DNA of 43,087 nt from contig JAFDWD010001075.1 in NCBI GenBank assembly GCA_018268695.1, positions 1 through 43,087 of the forward strand. The letters are read 5' to 3'. Position 1 is the first letter of the stretch. Each line of letters begins with the position of its first letter. Below, piece after piece: positions 8,531-16,234 of the stretch. Below the pieces are notes generated by a model that was given only the letters and a program-made list of their open reading frames with translations, was not told where the DNA came from and did no database searches. The position numbers and the translations under genes were made by a program. The DNA comes from Actinomycetota bacterium (GTDB taxonomy: Bacteria > Actinomycetota > Thermoleophilia > Solirubrobacterales > 70-9).

Positions 8531-9738
8531 AATCGGCAGAGAGCGGCTCGGCGATCGCCCGGCCGATCTCGGTCGAGGCCGAGCGCGCGCGGATCGTCCC
8601 GCCTTCGGGAGGCGCCGTCCGTCACCACCTGAACGCGGCCGGCTCGGCGCTGCCGACGACGGCGACGCTGCGGGCGGTGACCGGGCACCTGGAGCTGGAA
8701 GCGGAGATCGGCGGTTACGAGGCGGGTGCCGCGGCCCGCGAGCGCCTGGAGGCCGTCTACGCCGCCGCGGGCGAGCTGATCGGCGCCCCGGCGGCCGACA
8801 TCGCCCTGGTCGAGAGCGCCACCGTCGGCTGGCGCCGCGCGGTGGACGCGATGCGCCTCGGTCCCGGCGACCGGGTGGTGGCGACCCGCACCACCTACGT
8901 CTCCTCGGCCCTACAGCTGCTCGAGCTGGAGCGGACCGGGGTGACGGTCGACATCGTCGCCGACACTCCCGACGGACGGCTCGACCTCGACGCGCTGGAG
9001 GCGGCGTTGGCCGAGCCCGCGGCGCTCCTGACCGGCACCCACATCCCCACTTCCTCCGGTCGGGTCGAGCCGGTCGCCGCGGTCGGCGCGCTGACCCGCG
9101 CCGCCGGCGTGCCCTACCTGCTCGACGCGACCCAGTCGGTCGGCCAGCTGCCCGTCGACGTCGAGGAGATCGGCTGCGACTTCCTCGTCACCACCGGCCG
9201 CAAGTTCCTCCGGGCGCCGCGCGGAACCGGGATCCTCTACGTCTCCGACGAGCTGCTCGACCGCCTGCGGCCGACCTGCCCGGACGTTCGCGGAGCGCTC
9301 TGGTCGGGGGAGCACAGCTTCGACCTCGCCGACTCCGCCCGCCGCTTCGAGACCTGGGAGGCGGCCCACGCGCTGCGCCTCGGCCTCGGCGTCGCCCTGA
9401 CCGAGGCGCGGGAGACGGGCCCGGAGGCGATCGGCAAGCACGTCTCCGGCCTGAGCGCCACCCTCCGCGCGCGCCTGGTCGAGGAGGTCGCGGGCGTGAA
9501 GCTCGCCGATCCACCCGGGTCGGAGAGCGGCATCGTGACCTTCGTCATCGATGACGAGCCGCCGCAGAGGACCCAGGAGCGCCTCGCCCGCGCCGCCTGC
9601 GACACCGTCGTCGTACCCGCCTCCCACGGCCTCTGGGAAATGGCCCCCCGTGGCCTCGCCGGGATCGTCCGCGTCTCCTTCCACGTCTACAACGGTGAGG
9701 ACGACATCGACGCCGTGATCGAGGCGCTGCGCGACTGA
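8476..9738 (+). CDS. Class V aminotransferase-fold PLP enzyme
   Basis: This protein of about 420 residues belongs to the class V PLP family (cysteine desulfurase / isopenicillin-N epimerase / EgtE-like). Visible marks are the N-terminal LNAAGSALP, the Asp-containing YLLDATQSVGQ that binds the PLP nitrogen, and TTGRKFLRAPRGTG carrying the Schiff-base lysine. Known relatives are epimerases, C-S lyases and desulfurases; the exact reaction cannot be read from sequence. GTG codons at 8476 and 8509 are the candidate starts; the first leaves a long N terminus and overlaps an operator-like motif, so 8509 may be the true start. It converges on the second PTE-like gene with a 6-bp gap. Confidence 0.83.
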   Translation: MDPSRYTSDPVEVERSIQESAESGSAIARPISVEAERARIVPPSGGAVRHHLNAAGSALPTTATLRAVTGHLELEAEIGGYEAGAAARERLEAVYAAAGELIGAPAADIALVESATVGWRRAVDAMRLGPGDRVVATRTTYVSSALQLLELERTGVTVDIVADTPDGRLDLDALEAALAEPAALLTGTHIPTSSGRVEPVAAVGALTRAAGVPYLLDATQSVGQLPVDVEEIGCDFLVTTGRKFLRAPRGTGILYVSDELLDRLRPTCPDVRGALWSGEHSFDLADSARRFETWEAAHALRLGLGVALTEARETGPEAIGKHVSGLSATLRARLVEEVAGVKLADPPGSESGIVTFVIDDEPPQRTQERLARAACDTVVVPASHGLWEMAPRGLAGIVRVSFHVYNGEDDIDAVIEALRD

Positions 9739-9744
9739 CGGCGG

Positions 9745-10674
9745 TCAGTCGCGGTCGAGCAGGCGCCGCGGCTCCTCGACCAGCAGGGCCCTGAGCGCGG
9801 CATCGTCGAGGCCACGCTCGCGCAGCATCGGCAGCACCGCGAGCGGGAGGTGGTCGTAGCCCCAGCCGCCGTGGGCGTGGAGGGCAGCGGGGGTCCAGAT
9901 GCCGCAGGCGAGGACCTGGCGCGCGTGGCCGTCGGCCAGGAGCGCGGCGACGGCATCGGCGCGCTCGGCGTCGGTGGCGGTGGCGAGGCCCGCGCGCGGT
10001 GGGGCCTCGTAGCCGAAGCACCACTTCAGGGTCGCCCCGGCCGCGGCCAGCTCCCGCAGGGTCGCGAGGTCGCGGGCGTAGCCGTCCACGTTGCTGAGGA
10101 TCACCCGCTCCGGCCCGAGGCCCGCCGCGGCCATCGCGTCCAGGACCGCCGGCCCGTCGCGGCGGCGCGGATCGAGACGCACCACCGCCGCGCTCCCGGT
10201 CTCCGCCGCCGCCCGTGCCCCCGCCCGCAGCAGTCCTCGCTCCCAGGGGTCGTCGTCGAGCGGCAGGCCCGGGGCCAGCACCCCGACGATTCCGGCGCGG
10301 AACCCGCAACCCGGGAGGCGGTCGAGCAGCGCGTCGCGGAACCGCTCCAGGAGCGCCTCCTCGTCGAGCGCGGTCAGCCACCGCGGCCGCGCCTTCGGGA
10401 CGTACGCGCCGACTCCGGCGACGATCGCGACGCCGCTCGCCCGCGACAGGTCCGCCAGGCGAGGGCTCGGCCCGCCGAACCCCCACACGGTCGGATCGAC
10501 CACCGCGGCGATCCCGGCCTCGCCGGCGCGGGACAGTTCCTCGCGCGCCAGCTCCTCGTCGTCGAGCACGGCGTCCGGGATCCCCAGCGCGCTCGCGTCG
10601 GACAGCAGGTGCTCGTGCATCGAGGTCGGTCCCAGCCGCTCCGCCTCGATCGGCCCGAGGACGGTCTCGATCAC
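9745..10674 (-). CDS. PTE-like protein with remodelled metal site (paralogue 2)
   Basis: This 309-residue protein is the closest relative in the window of the one at 6247-7287; both begin MIETVLGPI. His20 and His22 (MHEH) are kept, but the bridging acid is Val132 (GIVGVLA), the next ligands are Arg166 (VVRLDP) and Asn195 (LSNVDG), and the catalytic Asp is Gly258 (LACGIW). The segment WCFGYEA carries Cys219 at the place of Cys250 in paralogue 1. Because two separate genes changed in the same way, I infer a selected new function rather than decay. It is the last gene of the six-gene minus-strand operon and overlaps the preceding gene by 4 nt. Confidence 0.82.
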   Translation of the reverse strand: MIETVLGPIEAERLGPTSMHEHLLSDASALGIPDAVLDDEELAREELSRAGEAGIAAVVDPTVWGFGGPSPRLADLSRASGVAIVAGVGAYVPKARPRWLTALDEEALLERFRDALLDRLPGCGFRAGIVGVLAPGLPLDDDPWERGLLRAGARAAAETGSAAVVRLDPRRRDGPAVLDAMAAAGLGPERVILSNVDGYARDLATLRELAAAGATLKWCFGYEAPPRAGLATATDAERADAVAALLADGHARQVLACGIWTPAALHAHGGWGYDHLPLAVLPMLRERGLDDAALRALLVEEPRRLLDRD

Positions 10675-11111
10675 CGCGCCCCGCGCCAGCGCCGGGTCGT
10701 CTTGCCGGGCAGCAGCTCCGCCACCGGCACCACCTTTACCGGCTCCGCCCGGGCGGCGTCATAGTCGATCACCGTCGCGGTCGGGGCGTAGTCGCCGATC
10801 AGCTCGCGGCAGAGGCCGCAGGGGGTGACCACCCGCCAGCCCTCGTCGGTGGCCAGCACCGCCACGATCGTCTCGATCTCGGTGTCGCCCGCGGCAGCCG
10901 CCGCGGCGATCGCGGCGCCCTCGGCGCAGATCGAGGCGCGGCCGATCGAGCTTTCGACGTGGAGGCCGCGGTGGACACCGCCGCTCTTCGTCCGCAGAGC
11001 CGCGGCCACCTCGTGGCGCCCCGCGGCCGCCCGCTCGCGCAGCAGCTCCAGCGCCGCGGCGACCAGCTCGCGGTCGGCGCGCCCGAGCGGCAGGTCAGCC
11101 GGCTCGCTCAT
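10671..11111 (-). CDS. Cytidine-deaminase-like zinc deaminase
   Basis: This 146-residue protein belongs to the cytidine deaminase superfamily, which removes an amino group from a heterocycle. The zinc and catalytic signature is complete: Cys62-Ala-Glu64 (ICAEGAAI) and Pro97-Cys98-x2-Cys101 (TPCGLC). The length fits small tetrameric CDA or blasticidin-S-deaminase-like enzymes. It overlaps the genes on both sides (17 bp upstream, 4 bp downstream), so it is translated as part of the hydrolase operon. In this setting a substrate other than cytidine, such as an amino-heterocycle freed by the operon's amidases, is a reasonable inference. Confidence 0.83.
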   Translation of the reverse strand: MSEPADLPLGRADRELVAAALELLRERAAAGRHEVAAALRTKSGGVHRGLHVESSIGRASICAEGAAIAAAAAAGDTEIETIVAVLATDEGWRVVTPCGLCRELIGDYAPTATVIDYDAARAEPVKVVPVAELLPGKTTRRWRGAR

Positions 11112-11862
11112 CCAGTCCCAGGATCCGGGTCAGGTTGCCGCCCTCGACCAGCGCCCGGTCGTCGTCGTCGGCGATCGCCTTGGTGATCTTCAGCCGCTCG
11201 AGGTCGAAATCGCTGCCCGGGTACTCGGTCCCCATCACGATCTTCCCCGCTCCCACCCGGCGGTAGGCCACCCGCACGTCGGCCAGGAGCGTCGCCGACG
11301 TCTCCAGGTAGATCTGCTCGGTCCGCGCGGCGACGATGCAGGCTTCCGGCACGTTCCAGACGGCTCCCATGTGGGCGATCAGCACCGGCACGGTGGGGAA
11401 GTTGCGGGAGATCTCCTCGATCGAGAGCGGCGTCACGAAAGCGTCGTCCAGCGCGTTCACCAGCACCGCCAGGCCGCCGTCGGCGCAGGCCTGGAAGATC
11501 GGGTCGAGCAGGCCGTGGTCGGCGAAGTGGTATCCGTGCAGCGAGGGGTGGAGCTTCAGGCCCTTGATCCCCGGGACCGAGGCCAGGCGGGCGACCTCCT
11601 CGACCGCCCCGTCGGCCTGCGGCAGCACCTGGCCGAAGCCGAAGAAGCGGTCGGGGCGGTCAGCGACCATCCCCTCGATGAAGTCGGCCTCGATCCTTTG
11701 GGCGAGGGAGCAGACCATCGCCATGTCGACGCCGGCGGCGTCCATGCGGGAGAGCATCAGGTCGACGTCGAACGGACGCTGGGGCGCGTCCGGGTTGCCG
11801 CCGGTGAGGTAGTCCGACCGACCGCGGACGTTCTGGGCGGAGTTGTAGGCGTCGGCGATCAA
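11095..11862 (-). CDS. Amidohydrolase-2 family protein lacking the HxH motif
   Basis: This 255-residue protein matches the amidohydrolase-2 (PF04909-type) barrel of decarboxylases and hydrolases: GIKGLKLHPS, VLIAHMG and a C-terminal GTEYPGSDF are recognisable. The usual N-terminal metal motif (IDxHxH) reads IADAYNSAQ, and the late GSDYP motif has Glu where Asp is normal, so metal binding is probably altered. The start is a TTG at 11862, supported by GAGAGGAG a few bases upstream and by its place 10 bp after the amidase stop. Other possible starts would delete the first barrel strand. Confidence 0.75.
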   Translation of the reverse strand: MIADAYNSAQNVRGRSDYLTGGNPDAPQRPFDVDLMLSRMDAAGVDMAMVCSLAQRIEADFIEGMVADRPDRFFGFGQVLPQADGAVEEVARLASVPGIKGLKLHPSLHGYHFADHGLLDPIFQACADGGLAVLVNALDDAFVTPLSIEEISRNFPTVPVLIAHMGAVWNVPEACIVAARTEQIYLETSATLLADVRVAYRRVGAGKIVMGTEYPGSDFDLERLKITKAIADDDDRALVEGGNLTRILGLDERAG

Positions 11863-11872
11863 GGGTCTCCTC

Positions 11873-13288
11873 TCAAAGCTCCGGGTGGCGCGTGTCGAAG
11901 TCGGAGACGGTCTCGATCCCGGCGGCGACGTTCAGCAGGGCGAGGTCGCCGCGGTGTGGGCCGACCAGCTGCATCCCGACCGGCATCCCGTCGGCGGAGA
12001 AGCCGGCCGGCACCGAGAGCGCCGGGTGCGCGGTGACGGTGACCCGACAGGCGAGCCGCTGCCACTCGAAGTAGCGCTCCAGGTAGGTGTCGGCGATCTT
12101 CGGCGGGAAGGCGGTCGCCGCGGGCACCGAGGCGAGCGGCGTCGCCGGCAGGGCGAGCACGTCGTATTCGGCGAGCAGGGCGGCGGTGGCGCGGAAGATG
12201 TCGGTCCGCAGGGCGAGCCCGCGGGCGATTTCGTCGGCGCTCATCGCGCGGCCCTGGTCGACGTTGCGGGCGAGGTCGCGGCGCACTTCGGAGCGGTGCT
12301 CGTCGACCAGCTTGCCCGCCGCTTCGACGAAGCCCAGCATCTCGACGATCTCCCAGCACTCGTCGGCCCGCTCGAAGAAGGTCGGCTCGATCTCCTCGAT
12401 CACGGCGCCCGCGGCGGCGAGGCGGTCGATCTGGTCGGCGAGGACGCGGGTCACCTCGGGGTCGACCGGCAGGCCGCCGCCGGTCGGGCTCCAGGCGATC
12501 CGCAGGCCACGCAGCTCGGTCGGGGCGACGGCGGCGAAGACCGACGGGTCCTCGTCGATCGAGAGCGGCGCGCGCGGGTCGGCGCCGGCGATCGCGGCGA
12601 GCAGCAGGCCGGCGTCGGCGGCGCCGCGGGCGATCGGCCCGAGCACGCCGTGCGGGGTCCAGCCGTCCCCCGGCCGGCCGGAGGCGATCCGCCCGGGCGA
12701 GCAGCGCAGCCCGACCAGGTTGTTCATCGCCGCCGGATAGCGGATCGAGCCGCCGCTGTCGGATCCGTCGGCGAACGGCAGCATCCCGGCGGCGACCGCG
12801 GCGCCCGCGCCGCCGCTGGAGCCGCCCGCGTTCTTGCTCAGGTTCCAGGGGTTTTTCGTCGGCCCGAAGATGCCGTTGTAGGTGAGGGTGCCGAGGCCGT
12901 GCTCGGGCGTGTTCGTCTTTCCGACGAAGATCGCCCCGGCGGCGCGCAGGCGCTCGGCGAGGAGGCTGTCCTTCGTCGCCGGCGGGGCGTCGTGGTAGGC
13001 GGCCGAGCCGTGCGTGGTGCGCAGGCCGGCGACGTCCATCAGATCCTTCACCGCGATCGGCAGGCCGTGGATCGGCCCGAGCGGCTCACCGGCGGCGACC
13101 TTCGCGTCGGCCTTCGCCGCCGCGGCCAGCACCTCGGCGCGGGGCGCCCGCGTGGTGATCGCGTTGACCTGGTCGTCGACCTCCTCGATCCGGTCGAGGA
13201 AGGCGGTGACGACCTCGACCGAGGAGAGCTCGCCGGCCGCGATCGACGCGGCGAGCTCGCGGGCGGGGGTGAAGCAGATCTCGTTCAC
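11873..13288 (-). CDS. Amidase-signature family amidase
   Basis: This 471-residue enzyme hydrolyses amides to acids and ammonia or amines. The full Ser-cisSer-Lys triad is visible: Lys81 (IAVKDL), Ser157 in GGSSGG and the nucleophile Ser181 in DSGGSIR. The 24-residue spacing between the two serines is that of known family members. The start is the GTG at 13288, which overlaps the GMC oxidoreductase stop as GTGA and follows GGAGGG; the open frame extends upstream but only as the shadow of the GMC gene. Its physical coupling to an FAD oxidoreductase and two amidohydrolases suggests stepwise breakdown of one amide-bearing compound. Confidence 0.9.
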   Translation of the reverse strand: MNEICFTPARELAASIAAGELSSVEVVTAFLDRIEEVDDQVNAITTRAPRAEVLAAAAKADAKVAAGEPLGPIHGLPIAVKDLMDVAGLRTTHGSAAYHDAPPATKDSLLAERLRAAGAIFVGKTNTPEHGLGTLTYNGIFGPTKNPWNLSKNAGGSSGGAGAAVAAGMLPFADGSDSGGSIRYPAAMNNLVGLRCSPGRIASGRPGDGWTPHGVLGPIARGAADAGLLLAAIAGADPRAPLSIDEDPSVFAAVAPTELRGLRIAWSPTGGGLPVDPEVTRVLADQIDRLAAAGAVIEEIEPTFFERADECWEIVEMLGFVEAAGKLVDEHRSEVRRDLARNVDQGRAMSADEIARGLALRTDIFRATAALLAEYDVLALPATPLASVPAATAFPPKIADTYLERYFEWQRLACRVTVTAHPALSVPAGFSADGMPVGMQLVGPHRGDLALLNVAAGIETVSDFDTRHPEL

Positions 13289-14820
13289 CGGCTCGATCCC
13301 TCCAGGACGAATGCGGCGACCCGCTCGCCGATCACGGTGGCGGGCATCGCGGTGGTGGCTCGCGGGATCACCGGCATCAACGCGCAATCGGCGACCAGGC
13401 AGCCGTCGATCCCGCGCACCGCGCCGCGGTGGTCGGCGACCGCGGTCGGGTCGGACCCGGGTCCCATCTTCGCCGTGCCCACCGGGTGCCAGTAGCTGTC
13501 GGGATGGGAGCGCAGGTGGTCGATCACCTCGGCGGTCGTCTCGCGACCGGCCGGGCCGGGTGCCTTCTCCGCCCCGAGCAGATCTCGCAGCGCCGGCGTC
13601 GCGGCCAGCTCCCGCATCATCGCCACGCCCTCGGCGACCACGGCCAGGTCGTGGCCTTCGGGGTCGGTGTAGAAACCGTGGTCGATCCGCGGCAGCGCCT
13701 CGGGGTCGGTCCCGCTCAGCTTCAGCGTGCCGCGCGACCGCGGCAGGAGCGCCCCGACGCCGGCGTGGAAGCTGCGGCCGTCGAAGAGGTGGGTGGGCGA
13801 GTAGGGGAGGACGTGGATGTCGAAGCAGTCGGGGTCGAAGCTCGAGGCGAGCTTCGCCATCACCTGCTCGTCCGGCGCCCAGCGGGCCCCCGCGCACTCG
13901 TCCATCCTCCGTCCGATCTCCTCCGAGCCCTCCCAGCTCATCAGCACGATCGGTTGGTCGTGGAGGTTGGCGCCGACCCCCGGCGAGTCGACGGCGACCT
14001 CGATGCCGAGCCCCCGCAGGTCCTTTGCCGGGCCGATCCCGGAGCGCAGCAGCACCGAAGGCGTTCCGAAGGTCCCGCCGCAGAGGATCACCAGCTGCGC
14101 CCGGACCTCGACCGCCGCGCCGTCATGGATCGCGACCACGCCGGCGACGCTGCCGCCGTCGAGGATCAGCCGGTCGACCAGGGTGTCGCCGACGATCGTC
14201 AGCCGCTCGTCGGCGCGCACCGGGTCGAGGTAGGCGAAGGCGCAGTTGAAGCGGACCCCGTCGATGATGTTGACCGACTCGGGGGCGACCCCGACCGTCT
14301 CGTCCAGCCCGTTCAGGTCGGCGAGCAGCGGCACCCCGGTATCGACCCATGCCCCCAGCCATGCCTCCTGGTAGGGGGTCAGCTCCTCGCGAGCGTAGGT
14401 GCGGACCTTGAGCTGCTCGGTGGCGCGATGGAAGTAGGGGAGGAGCTCGTCGGTGCTCCAGCCTGGCCCGGCGTACTCCGCCCAGCCGTCGTAGTCGCGC
14501 CGGTGGCCCCAGGTCTGGACGCCGCTGTTGTGGGTCGAGCAGCCGCCGAGGATCCGGGCCCGCTCGAACGGGATCACCTCGGCGTAGGTGTCACCGGAGT
14601 CGAAGCCCCAGTCGCAGGAGGTGCCGAGCCGGGTCGGGTCGACCAGGTCGGCGGGCCAGTCCGGCGAGCCGAGCGGGCCGGGATCCGGCCCCGCCTCCAG
14701 CACCAGCACCTCGCGGCCCCCTTCGACCAGGCGGGCGGCGACCGCGGCGCCGGCGGTGCCGCCGCCGACCACGATCACCTCCGCCTCGGCGGGCAGGGTG
14801 GGGCGGGCGTCGCCGCTCAT
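13285..14820 (-). CDS. GMC-family FAD oxidoreductase
   Basis: This 511-residue flavoprotein resembles choline dehydrogenase and related alcohol oxidases. The FAD dinucleotide motif GGGTAGAAVAARL is at the N terminus, followed by GGCSTHNSGVQTWGHR and the active-site histidine in YWHPVGTAKMG. The C-terminal segment reads IPRATTAMPATVIGER; the residue usually Asn or His about 44 positions after the catalytic His seems to be Ala, so the catalytic pair may be altered. It overlaps its neighbours by 4 nt on each side. It likely oxidises an alcohol intermediate of the operon's pathway; the substrate is unknown. Confidence 0.88.
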   Translation of the reverse strand: MSGDARPTLPAEAEVIVVGGGTAGAAVAARLVEGGREVLVLEAGPDPGPLGSPDWPADLVDPTRLGTSCDWGFDSGDTYAEVIPFERARILGGCSTHNSGVQTWGHRRDYDGWAEYAGPGWSTDELLPYFHRATEQLKVRTYAREELTPYQEAWLGAWVDTGVPLLADLNGLDETVGVAPESVNIIDGVRFNCAFAYLDPVRADERLTIVGDTLVDRLILDGGSVAGVVAIHDGAAVEVRAQLVILCGGTFGTPSVLLRSGIGPAKDLRGLGIEVAVDSPGVGANLHDQPIVLMSWEGSEEIGRRMDECAGARWAPDEQVMAKLASSFDPDCFDIHVLPYSPTHLFDGRSFHAGVGALLPRSRGTLKLSGTDPEALPRIDHGFYTDPEGHDLAVVAEGVAMMRELAATPALRDLLGAEKAPGPAGRETTAEVIDHLRSHPDSYWHPVGTAKMGPGSDPTAVADHRGAVRGIDGCLVADCALMPVIPRATTAMPATVIGERVAAFVLEGSSR

Positions 14821-16184
14821 CGGACCGCTCCCGCGGCGCTGTGGACGGTGGTACCGCCGATGACCGTTTCGACCGCAGTCATCCCGCGCACCGCGGCGGG
14901 GTCGGCGGCGAGGGGATCGGCGGAGAGCGCGACCCAGTCGGCGGCCTGGCCGGGGGCGAGGGCGCCGCGCCGGCCGGCGGCGAGGCTGATCGCGGCCGAG
15001 CCGGTGGTGTAGAGGGCGAGCGCCGCCTCCGGGTCGAGCGCCAGCCGCGGCTCCTGCGGCTCATCCCCGCCGGCGACCTCCCGGGTCCGCGCCTGCCAGA
15101 TGCCGAGCCGGGGGTCGATCGGGAAGTAGGGCCCGTCGGAGCCGCCGCCGACCGCGACGCCGGCGTCGATCCAGGCGGCGATCGGGTTGATCGCACGCGC
15201 CTCGGGCCCGAGGCGGGCCTCCAGGTCGGCGCCGTTCCGCCAGTGGATCGAGGGCTGCGCGGCGACCAGCACGCCGAGCTTCGCCGCCAGCTCCATGTTC
15301 GCGGGCGAGGGCTCCAGGTAGGCGTGGATCAAGGTGAAGCCGAGGCCCGCGAGCGGCGTCTCCCGGTCGACCTTCAGCCAGGCGTCCAGCACCCCGTCGA
15401 TACCGCCGCCGCCGACCACGTGGACGCCCATCGACCAGCCCTCGCGCGCGCACCAGGCGGAGAGCTTCAGGAACTCCTCGCTCGGCAGGCGCTGCCAACC
15501 GTGGCCCTCGGGCTCCTCGGCGCGTTCGGGCCAGGGCTCACGGCGCAGTGCGGTCGAGTTCTTCCCCTCGCCGTCGAAGTACACCTTCACGCCGCCGAGC
15601 CGCAGGGTCTCGTCGCCGAGGCCGGTGCGGGCGCCGATCCCGTCGAGCGCGGCGATCGCCGGATCGGCGCCGTCGGAAAGGTCCGGATGGGGCATCGGCA
15701 CGACCCGCATCGTCAGCTCGCCGTGCCGGTGGGCGGCGACGTAGGCCGACATCTCCGCCGGGACCACGGCCGGGTCGACCACCCCGACCATGCCGACGGC
15801 GTGCAGCACCGGCTGGATCAGGCGAAGCGCGGCGAGGCGCTCGCCCGGCGTCGGCTCCGCCTCGCCGTTCCAGTGGTCGCCGTCGGCGTCGAGCGCCGCG
15901 AAGGCCTCGGCGAGCGAGGGCGGCCCGGCCTCGCCGAAGGCCTCGAGCAGTTTCAGCCCCGCCCACTGCAGGTGCAGGTGGGAGTCGATCAGGCCGGGGG
16001 CGATCGCCGCCGCCTCGGGCGAGCGGACCGGGGCTCCCGGCAGCGCCGCGGTGACCTCCGCCTCGCTGCCGACCGCGACGACGAGGTCGCCGTCGACCCC
16101 GAAGGCCTCGGCCCGCGGTCGCGCCGGGTCCATCGTGATCACGTTGCCGACGAGTATCTGGGGCGGGGGTGGAATCATGGTCAT
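14817..16184 (-). CDS. YtcJ-like amidohydrolase, first gene of the hydrolase operon
   Basis: This 455-residue amidohydrolase is a second member of the YtcJ / family 3 group. The metal motif is DSHLHLQWAG; VKVYFDGEG, GVHVVGGGG, LIHAYLEP and GGGSDGPYF give the later ligand positions. It shares the opening pattern VITMDPARPRAEA with the protein at 268-1884, so the two are paralogues. I chose the ATG at 16184 (an ATG at 16178 is also possible); the frame opens from a TTG at 16202 but that lies inside the operator-like GTGGATCCTA. It heads a six-gene operon whose members overlap or lie within 10 bp, ending at 9745. Confidence 0.87.
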   Translation of the reverse strand: MTMIPPPPQILVGNVITMDPARPRAEAFGVDGDLVVAVGSEAEVTAALPGAPVRSPEAAAIAPGLIDSHLHLQWAGLKLLEAFGEAGPPSLAEAFAALDADGDHWNGEAEPTPGERLAALRLIQPVLHAVGMVGVVDPAVVPAEMSAYVAAHRHGELTMRVVPMPHPDLSDGADPAIAALDGIGARTGLGDETLRLGGVKVYFDGEGKNSTALRREPWPERAEEPEGHGWQRLPSEEFLKLSAWCAREGWSMGVHVVGGGGIDGVLDAWLKVDRETPLAGLGFTLIHAYLEPSPANMELAAKLGVLVAAQPSIHWRNGADLEARLGPEARAINPIAAWIDAGVAVGGGSDGPYFPIDPRLGIWQARTREVAGGDEPQEPRLALDPEAALALYTTGSAAISLAAGRRGALAPGQAADWVALSADPLAADPAAVRGMTAVETVIGGTTVHSAAGAVR

Positions 16185-16234
16185 GCTTGTGGATCCTAAC
16201 AACGAAATATTGGATACATCACTATGATCGCTCG
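16185..16234. promoter_or_regulatory. Divergent promoter with GTGGATCCTA and TTGGATACAT sites
   Basis: The 50-bp gap between the amidohydrolase and GGT genes holds GTGGATCCTA at 16189-16198 and TTGGATACAT at 16210-16219. TATGAT at 16223-16228 is a possible -10 element placed 7 nt before the GGT ATG, and no ribosome site is visible, so that transcript may be leaderless (inference). Confidence 0.55.
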
